A DNA stretch of 16,692 nt, taken from CAYZUC01 sp964481705 (lineage in GTDB: Bacteria > Bacillota > Clostridia > Lachnospirales > Lachnospiraceae). Shown here piece by piece: positions 1 to 8,497 of the stretch. Within the stretch, counting starts at the first letter, position 1. Every line of letters starts with the position of its first letter. The position numbers and the translations under genes are program-made. The stretch spans positions 1 through 16,692 of the forward strand of contig CAYZUC010000061.1 in NCBI GenBank assembly GCA_964481705.1. Reading direction: 5' to 3'. Below the pieces are notes generated by a model. That model was given only the letters and a program-made list of their open reading frames with translations, made no database searches and was not told the origin of the DNA.

Positions 1-111
1 CGAGGTTTCTCTTTATTCAATTGGCGTTATTTCTGAATTACAGGAATGCTCCTATCTTGGCGTCTTTCTGCGTATAACACATATCCGTTAACGCTTCGAC
101 TTTTCTCATTC

Positions 112-1158
112 TTATATGAAACGATAAATCGTTGTTGTGTTATATTCATGCCCTGCATCAAAAATCGGGCTTGGAAAGCCTTCCTGATTGATACTGTTGG
201 GATAGTACTGGGTCTCGAGGCAGAAGCCACTGCGTTTTGTATAAGGACATCCATTTTTTCCAATGGTGTCACTGATTCCATTTCCAGCATAGAACTGAAC
301 TCCCGGAAGATCGGAATATACCTCCATATGTCTGCCGGATTCATCATCGATTACCTCAGCAATCATACCCATCATGCCACTTGCTTTATCAACTACCCAG
401 TTATGGTCATAACCACCCGTCATTTTCAGTTGTTCAAAATCATTATCAATCTCATCGCCAATTCGTTTGATATTGGTGAAGTCCATCGGAGTTCCCTTTA
501 CATCTGCGATCTCTCCTGTGGGAATCGCACCCTTTACGATAGGCGTGTAGTGAGATGCTGCGAGACGAAGTCTATGATTACAAATATCGCCGTTTCCAGC
601 TCCTTTAAAATTAAAGTAAGAATGATTCGTACAGTTGATCAGCGTTTTCTTATCGGATACTCCAAAGTAATGAATCTCCAGCGCATTGTCATCGGTAAGT
701 GTATAGGATACTCTTATATCCAGTGTTCCCGGGATACCATTTTCTCCATCCGGACTTACATAGCTAAGAATCAGTTCATTTCTCTCACCAATCTCTGTTG
801 CTTTCCATACCTGCTTGTGGAAGCCTTTTTCGAAATCGGTATGAAGATTATTGGGTCCATCGTTCACGTCAAGGCAATACTCTACACCATCGATGGTAAA
901 CTTTGCATTTGCGACACGATTTGCACTGCGTCCTATGGTTGCTCCAAAGAAGGAATCGTTCTTCTTATAATCCTCCAATGTATCGTAACCCAAAACAACG
1001 TCAGCGAAATTGCCATGTTCATCCGGTACAAGCAAAGAAGTGAGAATCGCTCCATAATTTGTTACCTTTGCTGTCATCCCCGATTTATTGACGATGGTAA
1101 AAAGAGATACCTCTTTTCCATCTGCTGTCATTCCAAATTTTTCACTTGTAATACTCAT
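112..1158 (-). CDS. galM: Aldose 1-epimerase (galactose mutarotase)
   Basis: This 348-residue protein is a full-length aldose 1-epimerase, which interconverts the alpha and beta anomers of free sugars such as galactose, glucose or xylose in the cytoplasm. The family landmarks are present in order: a GRSANRV motif near residue 76, NNLHT with His106, NHSYFNF with catalytic-acid His179, substrate-binding Asp251 in GGYDHNW, and the catalytic-base Glu315 in CLETQYYPNS. There is no signal peptide. The start is supported by a strong GGGAGG site that begins directly after the recR stop, 11 bases away, so it is probably translated from the same message as recR. It is the last gene of the pfkA-dnaX-ybaB-recR group. 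Its preferred sugar cannot be read from the sequence; the xylan locus upstream makes a role in xylose mutarotation possible but this is inference. Confidence 0.95.
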   Translation of the reverse strand: MSITSEKFGMTADGKEVSLFTIVNKSGMTAKVTNYGAILTSLLVPDEHGNFADVVLGYDTLEDYKKNDSFFGATIGRSANRVANAKFTIDGVEYCLDVNDGPNNLHTDFEKGFHKQVWKATEIGERNELILSYVSPDGENGIPGTLDIRVSYTLTDDNALEIHYFGVSDKKTLINCTNHSYFNFKGAGNGDICNHRLRLAASHYTPIVKGAIPTGEIADVKGTPMDFTNIKRIGDEIDNDFEQLKMTGGYDHNWVVDKASGMMGMIAEVIDDESGRHMEVYSDLPGVQFYAGNGISDTIGKNGCPYTKRSGFCLETQYYPNSINQEGFPSPIFDAGHEYNTTTIYRFI

Positions 1159-1169
1159 CTTTTTCCTCC

Positions 1170-1766
1170 CTATAATTCTACACGGCCTTCCAAGGCACGC
1201 AACAATGTAACTTCGTCTATATATTCAAGGTCTCCGCCAACCGGAACACCGCTTGCAATTCTGCTCACCTTGATTCCGGTAGGTTTAATCAGCTTGCTCA
1301 GATACATAGCCGTGGTCTCCCCCTCCAGGGAAGAATTCGTTGCAATGATGACCTCATCCACATCCGACGTCAATCGAACCATCAGCTCCTTCAGCTTAAT
1401 ATCATTGGGACCGATTCCAAGCATCGGGGATATCGCACCATGTAACACGTGGTATACACCGGTATAACGCCCTGTTTTTTCATATGCCGCAAGGTCTCTC
1501 GTATTTTCAACTACCATAATGGTCTTCTGATCTCGTCTGGCATTGGAACAAATCGGACACAGCTCCTGATCGGTCAGCGTATAGCAGCGCGAACAGTATT
1601 TTACATTTTTCCTGGCATCCAGCATGGCTGAAGCAAGTCTCTCAACATTCTGCTCCGGCTGATTGATCAGATGAAATGCCAATCTCTGTGCGGATTTGGT
1701 ACCTATTCCGGGCAACGCCGCTAATTCTTCGATCAGCTTATTGATATGTCCGCTATATAAATCCAT
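1170..1766 (-). CDS. recR: Recombination mediator protein RecR
   Basis: RecR acts with RecO (and RecF) to load RecA on single-stranded DNA at gaps and damaged forks. The 198-residue length is the family norm. The N-terminal helix-hairpin-helix region (LPGIGTKSAQRLAFHL, about residues 18-33) is followed by a four-cysteine zinc finger (Cys58, Cys61, Cys70, Cys73) and a Toprim domain beginning at about residue 80 with MVVENTRDLAAYE. The C-terminal segment contains the usual ASGVPVGGDLEY motif. It lies 27 bases downstream of ybaB, and the dnaX-ybaB-recR order is the classical conserved arrangement in bacteria. Nothing is truncated. Confidence 0.98.
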   Translation of the reverse strand: MDLYSGHINKLIEELAALPGIGTKSAQRLAFHLINQPEQNVERLASAMLDARKNVKYCSRCYTLTDQELCPICSNARRDQKTIMVVENTRDLAAYEKTGRYTGVYHVLHGAISPMLGIGPNDIKLKELMVRLTSDVDEVIIATNSSLEGETTAMYLSKLIKPTGIKVSRIASGVPVGGDLEYIDEVTLLRALEGRVEL

Positions 1767-1793
1767 AAAATCTCACTCTTTCATCTGAATTCT

Positions 1794-2150
1794 TTAGAAA
1801 GGAAGTCCTCCGAGTCCGCCAATTCCACCTGTCAGCTTGGACATCGCATTGTTGGATTCCTCTTCGACTTTACGTAACGCTTCATTTGCTGCTGCCACAA
1901 TCAAATCCTGAAGCATCTCAATGTCATCCGGATCAACAACTTCTTCTTTCAGCTTGATTGCGGTAATCTCTCTCTTACCGGAAACCGTTACTTCCACAGC
2001 TCCGCCACCTGCTGCCGCTGTAAATTCCTTGGTCTCCATTTCCTTTGCATTTTCTTCCATCTGACGCTGCATTCTCTGTGCCTGCTTCATCAGATTGTTC
2101 ATATTACCGGGCATTGCTCCGCCTCCCGGAAATCCTCCTCTTTTTGCCAT
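1794..2150 (-). CDS. ybaB: YbaB/EbfC family nucleoid-associated protein
   Basis: A 118-residue member of the YbaB/EbfC family, small dimeric DNA-binding proteins that associate with the nucleoid. The family core is clear: an N-terminal helix NMNNLMKQAQRMQRQMEEN, a central GGGAVEVTVSGKREITAIKL strand region, and a helix beginning DPDDIEMLQDLIVAAANEA. The N terminus (MAKRGGFPGGGAMPG) and C terminus (LTGGIGGLGGLPF) are Gly-rich extensions that make it slightly longer than the E. coli protein, as is common in clostridia. GGAGG sits 7 bases before the ATG. It lies between dnaX and recR, the conserved position for this gene. Confidence 0.96.
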   Translation of the reverse strand: MAKRGGFPGGGAMPGNMNNLMKQAQRMQRQMEENAKEMETKEFTAAAGGGAVEVTVSGKREITAIKLKEEVVDPDDIEMLQDLIVAAANEALRKVEEESNNAMSKLTGGIGGLGGLPF

Positions 2151-2226
2151 TGTAAATCCTCCATTTCTGATTCTTTCTCTAACTTAACTATCCTTTATCA
2201 AAATTTGCAGCTTTCACTCCAATTTT

Positions 2227-3792
2227 CTACTCTTCTACCTCGACCTCAGCGATAATGAGCTTTGAGATGTCGGGGTAAGTCTCGTCAAATACCTGTCCCT
2301 CTTCCAGCATTCGAACCTCGATACTCACACTCTTCTCTATTACCTCTGCAATCTCAGTCTGCAACGCTTCCATACTCTCCGGACTGGCAATCTTTGCTTT
2401 CTTGATCGGGTCTTCAAAGACCAACAGCAGACTCTCTCCAGAAATGCTCAGCTTTGCCTCTTTTAACATGGACTTCAGCAATCCGTCCATTTCATTTACG
2501 ATTCTTCCCCAGTTTTGGATAACCTTTTGAATATCATCGGATAAGGCTTTGGGAAGCTCTACCTTCGGTTTCGGCGTTCTCGCTTCTGACACTTGTGTCA
2601 CATTATCATCTATCCTGGCGGCACTCATCGGAACCCCTTTTTCCATTTGTTCCTCAAGGACTCGCAGGCGGTCTAAAATGGAGTCGTAATTTGCCTCCAT
2701 GCTTGGCTTGCATAGCTTGACGAGAGCCATCTCTATCATGACGCGCTTCTGGGTGGAAAACTTCATCTGACCCGATAGCTCAGAGAAGATACGAATATAA
2801 CGCATGAGCGTATCAAGCTCGATCAGCTTGCTCTCCTCCTGTAAACGCAGCATATTCTCTGTGGATACGTCCAATACTTCCTCAACATTATTCGAAGATT
2901 TGACCAGAAGAAGATTCCTCAGATACCAGGTAAAATCCGTGACAAATTGTGTCAGCTCTCTGCCCTTCATGATCAGCTCTTCCAGCATATGAATTGCACC
3001 TATGATATCCTGTCCGATAATCTTTCGAAGCATCTCGGAATATACTTCGGTATCAACAGCACCGAGTACCTCCAATACCTTATCATAGTCCAAATCCTGT
3101 CCTAAGTAAAATGCAATACACTGATCCAGCAGCGATAAGGCATCACGCATGGAACCGTCTGCACATTTTGCAATAAAACGCAGTGCTTTCTCATCGACCT
3201 GAACTCCTTCTATGCCGACCAGCTCCTGCATCCTCCCAACAAGGGAATCTATGGTAATCCTATGAAAATCATATCTTTGACAACGGCTTAAGATGGTAAT
3301 CGGAATCTTATTAACCTCTGTTGTCGCAAGGATAAAAATAACGTATCCCGGAGGTTCCTCCAATGTCTTTAATAACGCATTAAAAGCCCCTATCGAAAGC
3401 ATATGCACCTCATCGATAATGTAGACCCGGTATTTTCCTTCTGTCGGAGAATAGGATACCTCGTCCACAATCTCGCGAATATTGTCGACACCATTATTGG
3501 ATGCCGCATCAATCTCCACTACGTTCATCGATGTACCTGCCTGAATACTTTTGCAGGTTGCGCACTCTCCGCAAGGGCTTCCGTCCACTGGATGCTCACA
3601 ATTGACAGCCTTGGCAAACAGCTTGGCGATAGAGGTCTTTCCAGTACCACGCGTACCGCAGAACAGATAGGCATGTCCAATACGGTCCGCTGTGATCTGG
3701 TTCTTTAGTGTTGTTACAATATGATCCTGTCCCTTAACCTCATCAAAGGTCGATGGACGAAACTTTCTGTATAGTGCCTGATATGTCGACAT
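2227..3792 (-). CDS. dnaX: DNA polymerase III subunit gamma/tau
   Basis: DnaX is the ATPase of the clamp-loader complex, which loads the beta sliding clamp during replication and tethers polymerase cores. The 521-residue protein has the expected start (YQALYRKFRP), a Walker A motif GTRGTGKTS (residues 46-54), a zinc module with Cys65, Cys74, Cys77 and Cys80, a Walker B region YIIDEVHML (Asp127, Glu128), the sensor-1 segment ATTE and an arginine-finger-type LSRCQ motif. The less conserved C-terminal third (about 370-521) corresponds to the tau-specific region. I see no long A run that would suggest a programmed frameshift producing a separate gamma form. The ATG is only three bases after the pfkA stop, with GGAG 8 bases upstream lying inside the end of pfkA, so the two are probably translationally coupled. 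Confidence 0.97.
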   Translation of the reverse strand: MSTYQALYRKFRPSTFDEVKGQDHIVTTLKNQITADRIGHAYLFCGTRGTGKTSIAKLFAKAVNCEHPVDGSPCGECATCKSIQAGTSMNVVEIDAASNNGVDNIREIVDEVSYSPTEGKYRVYIIDEVHMLSIGAFNALLKTLEEPPGYVIFILATTEVNKIPITILSRCQRYDFHRITIDSLVGRMQELVGIEGVQVDEKALRFIAKCADGSMRDALSLLDQCIAFYLGQDLDYDKVLEVLGAVDTEVYSEMLRKIIGQDIIGAIHMLEELIMKGRELTQFVTDFTWYLRNLLLVKSSNNVEEVLDVSTENMLRLQEESKLIELDTLMRYIRIFSELSGQMKFSTQKRVMIEMALVKLCKPSMEANYDSILDRLRVLEEQMEKGVPMSAARIDDNVTQVSEARTPKPKVELPKALSDDIQKVIQNWGRIVNEMDGLLKSMLKEAKLSISGESLLLVFEDPIKKAKIASPESMEALQTEIAEVIEKSVSIEVRMLEEGQVFDETYPDISKLIIAEVEVEE

Positions 3793-3795
3793 TCC

Positions 3796-4869
3796 TTAGT
3801 CTCCAAAACTGATTCCGAGCATTTTTGCTTCCTGTACAATCGTAGCATCGGGGGCAACCATTTTGAGCTTGCCTGCTACATCCTCCAACGGAACCTTAAC
3901 AATCTCACGATTCTTATATCCAACCATGAATCCATATTCTCCTTCGAGAATCAGCTTGCCGGCTTCCGAACCCAGGCGGCTTGCAAATACACGGTCATAA
4001 GGACAGGGAGTACCACCACGCTGTGTATGTCCTGGAACGGTCACACGTACTTCCATTCCGGTCTTCTCTTCCAGCTGTTTTGCAATTTCATAAGAAACAG
4101 ACGGATGTGTGTAGTTTTCCATCTTCTGACGGTATTCCTTTTTACTAAGAGCTGCATCTTCTTTGGAAATGGCACCTTCCGCTACAGCAAGTATTGTAAA
4201 TCTCGCTCCACGCTTGTGGCGTAGATTAATCGCATCTATAATCTTGTCTATTTCATACGGAATCTCAGGGATCAGAATAATATCTGCTCCACCGGCCATA
4301 CCGGCATTCAGGGTAAGGAATCCAACCTTATGTCCCATAACTTCTACAATGAAAACACGACCATGGGAAGCAGCTGTTGTATGGATACAGTCAATCGCCT
4401 GTGTCGCAATATCTACAGCACTCTGAAAACCAAAGGTCATATCTGTTCCCCACAGATCGTTGTCAATTGTCTTGGGCAGTGTAATGATATTCAGTCCTTC
4501 CTCGCGTAACAGATTAGCCGTTTTATGCGTACCATTACCACCAAGAATAACCATACAATCCAGATTCAGCTTATAATAATTATGCTTCATAGCCTCTACC
4601 TTATCGAGACCATTCTCATCCGGCTCACGTATTGTTTTGAACGGGACGCGGGAGCTCCCAAGAATTGTGCCACCCATTGTAAGGATACCGGAAAAATCCT
4701 TTCCGCTGAGCATACGGTAATTGCCATAGATCAATCCGCGGTAGCCTTCCAGAAAACCATAAATCTCAACCTCTTCACCACTATTAATCAGTGACTTCAC
4801 AACACCTCGCATCGCTGCGTTCAGTGCCTGACAGTCTCCTCCACTCGTTAATAATCCGACTCTCTTCAT
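3796..4869 (-). CDS. pfkA: 6-phosphofructokinase, group III-like
   Basis: Phosphorylates fructose 6-phosphate to fructose 1,6-bisphosphate in glycolysis. I start it at the second ATG (MKRVGLLTSGGD, 357 residues) because GGAG lies 6 bases before it, while the ATG four codons earlier lacks a site. The catalytic TIDND motif carries Asp136. The residues that tell phosphoryl donors apart are mixed: GGNG has Gly113 at the place equivalent to E. coli Gly104 (typical of ATP enzymes), while Lys133 stands at the place equivalent to E. coli Gly124 (typical of PPi enzymes and of ATP-using group III enzymes). ATP is therefore the likelier donor, by inference. The phosphate loop reads GGDCQALN instead of the usual GGDxPGxN. 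It is the first gene of a close-packed run with dnaX, and a good promoter lies in the gap before it. Confidence 0.93.
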   Translation of the reverse strand: MKRVGLLTSGGDCQALNAAMRGVVKSLINSGEEVEIYGFLEGYRGLIYGNYRMLSGKDFSGILTMGGTILGSSRVPFKTIREPDENGLDKVEAMKHNYYKLNLDCMVILGGNGTHKTANLLREEGLNIITLPKTIDNDLWGTDMTFGFQSAVDIATQAIDCIHTTAASHGRVFIVEVMGHKVGFLTLNAGMAGGADIILIPEIPYEIDKIIDAINLRHKRGARFTILAVAEGAISKEDAALSKKEYRQKMENYTHPSVSYEIAKQLEEKTGMEVRVTVPGHTQRGGTPCPYDRVFASRLGSEAGKLILEGEYGFMVGYKNREIVKVPLEDVAGKLKMVAPDATIVQEAKMLGISFGD

Positions 4870-4942
4870 CCTAATCTCCATTCCGAAGCGTCTATTTCGA
4901 AGGAATCGTATGCAGAAATCCAGATCCTGCGCTACGATAGAT

Positions 4943-4969
4943 GAATTTGTGACGCTTCTTCACAAATTC
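4943..4969. repeat. Perfect inverted repeat in the pfkA leader
   Basis: Two perfect 10-base arms (GAATTTGTGA and TCACAAATTC) flank a 7-base centre. The repeat lies about 20-46 bases downstream of the predicted pfkA start of transcription and about 75 bases before the start codon, so it cannot mask the ribosome binding site directly. No T run follows, which argues against a terminator. The inner half sites TGTGA/TCACA resemble a CRP/FNR-family site, but with a 7-base rather than the usual 6-base spacer. It could be an operator placed as a roadblock or a stabilising 5' stem-loop. Confidence 0.6.
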
Positions 4970-4994
4970 GGTCCAAGTGTTTACAGATATCTCA

Positions 4995-5023
4995 ATTATA
5001 TATGATTTTAATTTTATCTACAA
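4995..5023 (-). promoter_or_regulatory. Predicted sigma-A promoter for pfkA-dnaX-ybaB-recR-galM
   Basis: Read on the minus strand, a perfect -10 hexamer TATAAT (4995-5000) is preceded by a 17-base spacer and a weak -35 hexamer TTGTAG (5018-5023). Predicted transcription starts near 4988, giving a leader of about 120 bases before pfkA that contains the perfect inverted repeat at 4943-4969. Confidence 0.6.
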
Positions 5024-5046
5024 CCCGTTAAAAAAATAAAGTTTCC

Positions 5047-6648
5047 CTATTCCTTGCCTCCGTGTTTCATGCGGTATTGTTGCGGAGTTGTGCCCATAAT
5101 CTGGACAAACTTATTAATGAAGTAGTCTGCGTTGTGAAATCCCACTTCTTCTGCAATCGCATAGACACGCAAATTGGAATCACACAATAGCTGAGCTGCC
5201 TTGTCGATACGTAATTGATTCATATATTCACGGAAAGAAATCTCAAATTTTTTCTTGAATAACTGTCCAAGATACACATTGTTAATATAAAATTTCTCAC
5301 CAAGTAGCTTTAAACTAAGATTCTCATTATAGTGCTCCTGTGCGTACTGTTCGATTTTGACCAGGACGTCTTTCGTCTCTGTGCTCTTGATCTGCTGCAG
5401 ATAATCGGCATATTCAAGCACAAAGGAGGTCAGCTCTCCCGCACTTCCACCAAGTGCCACACGTTCGAAGGAATCACGACTGATATACTGTAGGATCTCT
5501 TCCTGGTTCAGTTCATTATCCAGCTTGGTTGCAAGCTCGATCAATCGATACCAGAGGTAGTAAATATTCGCCTGTATCATATCAAGTGCTCCGGCATTGG
5601 TCCTTAGTCTTACATAAAATTCGTTCACAGCCTCGGTAATCTTTTCCTTCTGATTTTCAGAGATATACTCCACCAAATGATCGATCAGCGATTTCTCCAG
5701 ACCGGACATTTTCTTTTGGGAACACATCTCATGATACGCTGCGATTGGCTGTGATTCCTCGGAAAAGTTACGAAGACACCTGGTAATCCGCACCGAACGA
5801 TACGAGTCCATGAGATTCGACAGCTCATCGACTTCGGTTCCCATATAAACAATCATCTCGATACCGATTTCTGAGCATAGTCTTCTCTGAATACGGGTAC
5901 AGTATTCTTCCAGCGACATTTTTTTTGACTCTGTAAAATTCCTGGAGCAAATCAAACCGACTCCATAGCATTCATAATCCTGTTCGGGGATCTCTGCTGC
6001 GTGACGATAATCCTCCTGTAAAATATCCTCCAGACACTCCATCGCATGAATCTGCACTTTCATCTTTTCTTCTTGCGATAATTGCACGAATATCTTATCA
6101 TGCTGATCCAGCTCAAAGCTAATATAACGATAGTCACCTCCGCGATCATAAAGGCATGCTTCTACAGCCTTTCTGTCATCCTCGCTGTATTTACCATTCA
6201 AAACACGAGATACCTGAACACGGTAGGAAAGACGTCTATGACTTTCCTCTTTTTCTTTTTGCTCCTTTAGCTGAACAAAGTCCTTATTCATCTTCTGAAG
6301 GACACGAACAAGCTCCTGCTTCTCTACAGGCTTAAGCATATATTCTGTTACATGATACTTAATGGCTGTCTGGGCATATTCAAAATCTGCAAAGCCAGTC
6401 AATATAACAAAACGAACAGGTTTGACCATGGTCTCCTGTACCTGGTGAATCAATTCCAGTCCGGACATTTCCGGCATCTTCATGTCGACAAAGACAAGAT
6501 CCACCTCTTCTTTTCGTATGAATTCCAGAGCCTCGATACCATTTGCAGCCTCCCCTACAATGCGGTATCCATTCTCCTCCCAATTTACAAGAATTCGCAA
6601 TCCCTGCCTTATATATGGTTCATCATCCACCAACAAAACATTAATCAT
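5047..6648 (-). CDS. AraC-type response regulator (YesN-like)
   Basis: A 533-residue cytoplasmic response regulator that pairs with the sensor kinase encoded just upstream. The N-terminal receiver domain (1-120) has acidic residues Asp8 and Asp9, phospho-acceptor Asp55 in VFVDMKMPEMSG, Thr84 in VILTG and Lys106 in YMLKPV. A long middle region (about 125-420) has no motif I recognise and is typical of YesN-type regulators. The C-terminal 105 residues form an AraC double helix-turn-helix (SLKLLGEKFYINNVYLGQLF and VYAIAEEVGFHNADYFINKF). AGGGGA lies 6 bases before the ATG. The likely targets are promoters of the adjacent xylo-oligosaccharide genes, a context-based inference. It is the last gene of that locus; a 165-base gap with the pfkA promoter follows. 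Confidence 0.95.
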   Translation of the reverse strand: MINVLLVDDEPYIRQGLRILVNWEENGYRIVGEAANGIEALEFIRKEEVDLVFVDMKMPEMSGLELIHQVQETMVKPVRFVILTGFADFEYAQTAIKYHVTEYMLKPVEKQELVRVLQKMNKDFVQLKEQKEKEESHRRLSYRVQVSRVLNGKYSEDDRKAVEACLYDRGGDYRYISFELDQHDKIFVQLSQEEKMKVQIHAMECLEDILQEDYRHAAEIPEQDYECYGVGLICSRNFTESKKMSLEEYCTRIQRRLCSEIGIEMIVYMGTEVDELSNLMDSYRSVRITRCLRNFSEESQPIAAYHEMCSQKKMSGLEKSLIDHLVEYISENQKEKITEAVNEFYVRLRTNAGALDMIQANIYYLWYRLIELATKLDNELNQEEILQYISRDSFERVALGGSAGELTSFVLEYADYLQQIKSTETKDVLVKIEQYAQEHYNENLSLKLLGEKFYINNVYLGQLFKKKFEISFREYMNQLRIDKAAQLLCDSNLRVYAIAEEVGFHNADYFINKFVQIMGTTPQQYRMKHGGKE

Positions 6649-6715
6649 AGTTGTTCCCCTAATCTGTATTCTTAATTACTCATTCTCAGTTACTTATTCC
6701 CATCTTTATAACCGA

Positions 6716-8470
6716 TTAGCTGTTCTTCAAGTTCTCATTACATGTCAATGGAAGCATAACACAAATCTCTGTTCCCTCTCCCTTTGTGCTGTTGATACTG
6801 ATCTTAATATTCTCTCCATAGAAAAGCTTCAGACGGATTACCGTATTCAGCACACCAATACTCTTGGATTCATTCAGATCCTCCATGCATGCATTTGCAA
6901 TTTTTCCACGAAGTACTTCCAAATCCTGTCCGGACATTCCTTCTCCACTGTCCATAACCTCGAGAAAAAGATTCTCCTCATCTTTACTGACAATGACGTT
7001 AATCTCACCGCCTGCGATACGTCTCTCCACACCATGGATACAAGCATTCTCGACAAAATTCAACAGACTGAACTTTGGAATACGGAAAAGCTTACAATCC
7101 TGATTAACCTGAATGCGGAAGGATAGACGTTCCCCAAAGCGATACTTTTGTATGTCGAGATAGTCCTTTACGTAAGATACTTCCTCCTGAATGGTGACAA
7201 AATCTTTATCCCAATGAATCACACGACGAATGAGATGCGCAAATTTCTCCAGTATATCTGCTGTTTCCATTTCTCCCTTTACCAGACTTCGCATCCTCAC
7301 ACTATCGAGCGTATTAAACATAAAATGAGGATTAATCTGACTCTGAAGGGCATTCAGTTCGGCCTGCTTTCTGGAAATCGTCAATGCCTGCTGCTCCACA
7401 TTCTTACGATAAACGACCTCTATCAATTCCTTGATCTTCACTGCCATCAGGTTGTAGCTGTGAATCAGATTACCAATCTCATCTCCGCCCTCACGACAAT
7501 TGATTTCCTCAAATACTCCGTTCTCAACCTTTTTGATATACTGCTCCGTCAGGACGATACGATTACGGAAAGAACGGTTAATCAGAATGATAACGATACT
7601 GGGCAAAAGCAGATTTACAACTAACATAAGCACCAGAAGATACTTATTTCTCATCAGCTCCGTCATATACGCAGGTATATCGTTTGCTACATAGATATCC
7701 AGCTTCTCTCCTGCAACCGTTATTTGTTTGTGGATGGTCAGATCACGTTTTCTGATTTCTGACACATCGGAATAGTCATAATGAGCAGAATCCAAATGTA
7801 CATTGGTATACAGAATCTTTCCATCCATACATAAATAAGCATCCGCGTTAGAGCTCTCATTGTTAATAGATTTACCAAGCTGTATATAGTCTGTATCAAC
7901 CTTTACAATGTTATTCCCCTTCTGCGATTTTCGGATGATCGAGATATGTTTCGCTCTTTCACGGTTCTTGGCATAGCTTCCGGTCCAATCATAATAGCTG
8001 CAAAGCATGGTGTTTTTACCCGATGCAACAAATTTCTGATACCACTCTTCATCCTCAACTCGTTCCTTTTCAAAGAAAAGATATCCGTTGGTAATCGTGT
8101 CGTTATCGGTATAAAGCGAAATATCGTAGATGGACTGTGTGATATAGTAATAATTGATAATGTTACGATTCATAAAGTGGTAAAAAGCATTATAATAATC
8201 CAGTGCGTCATCGTACTCCGTACTCAAATACGTGTAGACTCTTTCATCAAAGCTCAAGTAGCTTGAGACGAGAAGTGCTGCATTGATTGTCTCGTCAAAG
8301 CTGTTGGCAATTCGCTCTACGGCATTTGTCATCTCTACTGTTTGTTGTTCGATGACTCGTTGTCTGACGGAATAATTGATAAAAGAATTCGTCATAACCA
8401 ATGGCACAAGAACACAGAAGATATAGATAATCACTAATTTTGTACGTATTTTTAAATTATTTAATCTCAT
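6716..8470 (-). CDS. YesM-type sensor histidine kinase
   Basis: A membrane sensor kinase of 584 residues, taking the ATG at 8470, which has AGGAG 8 bases upstream; longer in-frame starts lack such a site. It has a transmembrane segment at about 10-30, a large extracytoplasmic sensing region (about 35-275), a second transmembrane segment (about 277-298), a HAMP linker, and then the His_kinase domain (PF06580 type) with phospho-acceptor His382 in QINPHFMFNTLDS. The GHKL ATPase follows, with N-box Asn475 in NFVENACIHG and the Asp507-Gly509-Gly511 motif DSGEGM. YesM-type kinases usually sense a sugar either directly or through the solute-binding protein of a neighbouring Lpl-type transporter, which is encoded just upstream. 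Its regulator starts 67 bases downstream. Signal identity is inferred from context. Confidence 0.95.
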   Translation of the reverse strand: MRLNNLKIRTKLVIIYIFCVLVPLVMTNSFINYSVRQRVIEQQTVEMTNAVERIANSFDETINAALLVSSYLSFDERVYTYLSTEYDDALDYYNAFYHFMNRNIINYYYITQSIYDISLYTDNDTITNGYLFFEKERVEDEEWYQKFVASGKNTMLCSYYDWTGSYAKNRERAKHISIIRKSQKGNNIVKVDTDYIQLGKSINNESSNADAYLCMDGKILYTNVHLDSAHYDYSDVSEIRKRDLTIHKQITVAGEKLDIYVANDIPAYMTELMRNKYLLVLMLVVNLLLPSIVIILINRSFRNRIVLTEQYIKKVENGVFEEINCREGGDEIGNLIHSYNLMAVKIKELIEVVYRKNVEQQALTISRKQAELNALQSQINPHFMFNTLDSVRMRSLVKGEMETADILEKFAHLIRRVIHWDKDFVTIQEEVSYVKDYLDIQKYRFGERLSFRIQVNQDCKLFRIPKFSLLNFVENACIHGVERRIAGGEINVIVSKDEENLFLEVMDSGEGMSGQDLEVLRGKIANACMEDLNESKSIGVLNTVIRLKLFYGENIKISINSTKGEGTEICVMLPLTCNENLKNS

Positions 8471-8497
8471 GTTGTTTTCTCCTGCCATCATTATAGC

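Noticed and set aside
38..109. A 23-codon minus-strand open frame after galM (MRKVEALTDM...)
   Set aside because: It has no ribosome binding site and overlaps the stop region of galM closely; nothing supports it as a gene.
46..1467. A 473-codon plus-strand open frame opposite galM and recR
   Set aside because: It is antisense to two full-length genes with intact catalytic motifs, and its translation resembles no family and has no ribosome binding site of note.
2594..2607. TGACAC-TT-GTGTCA palindrome inside dnaX
   Set aside because: Short, within a coding region, with no A/T slippery run nearby; most likely chance. It does not support a programmed frameshift.
3793..5046. Signal recognition particle RNA gene near dnaX
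   Set aside because: It is often located upstream of dnaX in Firmicutes, but the 3-base gap before dnaX and the 165-base pfkA leader contain no SRP Alu or GGAA-type domain that I can see.
8488..8493. TATAAT-like hexamer on the minus strand just before the kinase gene
   Set aside because: No -35 element lies at a suitable distance, and the start point would fall in the ribosome binding site, so it is not a credible promoter.
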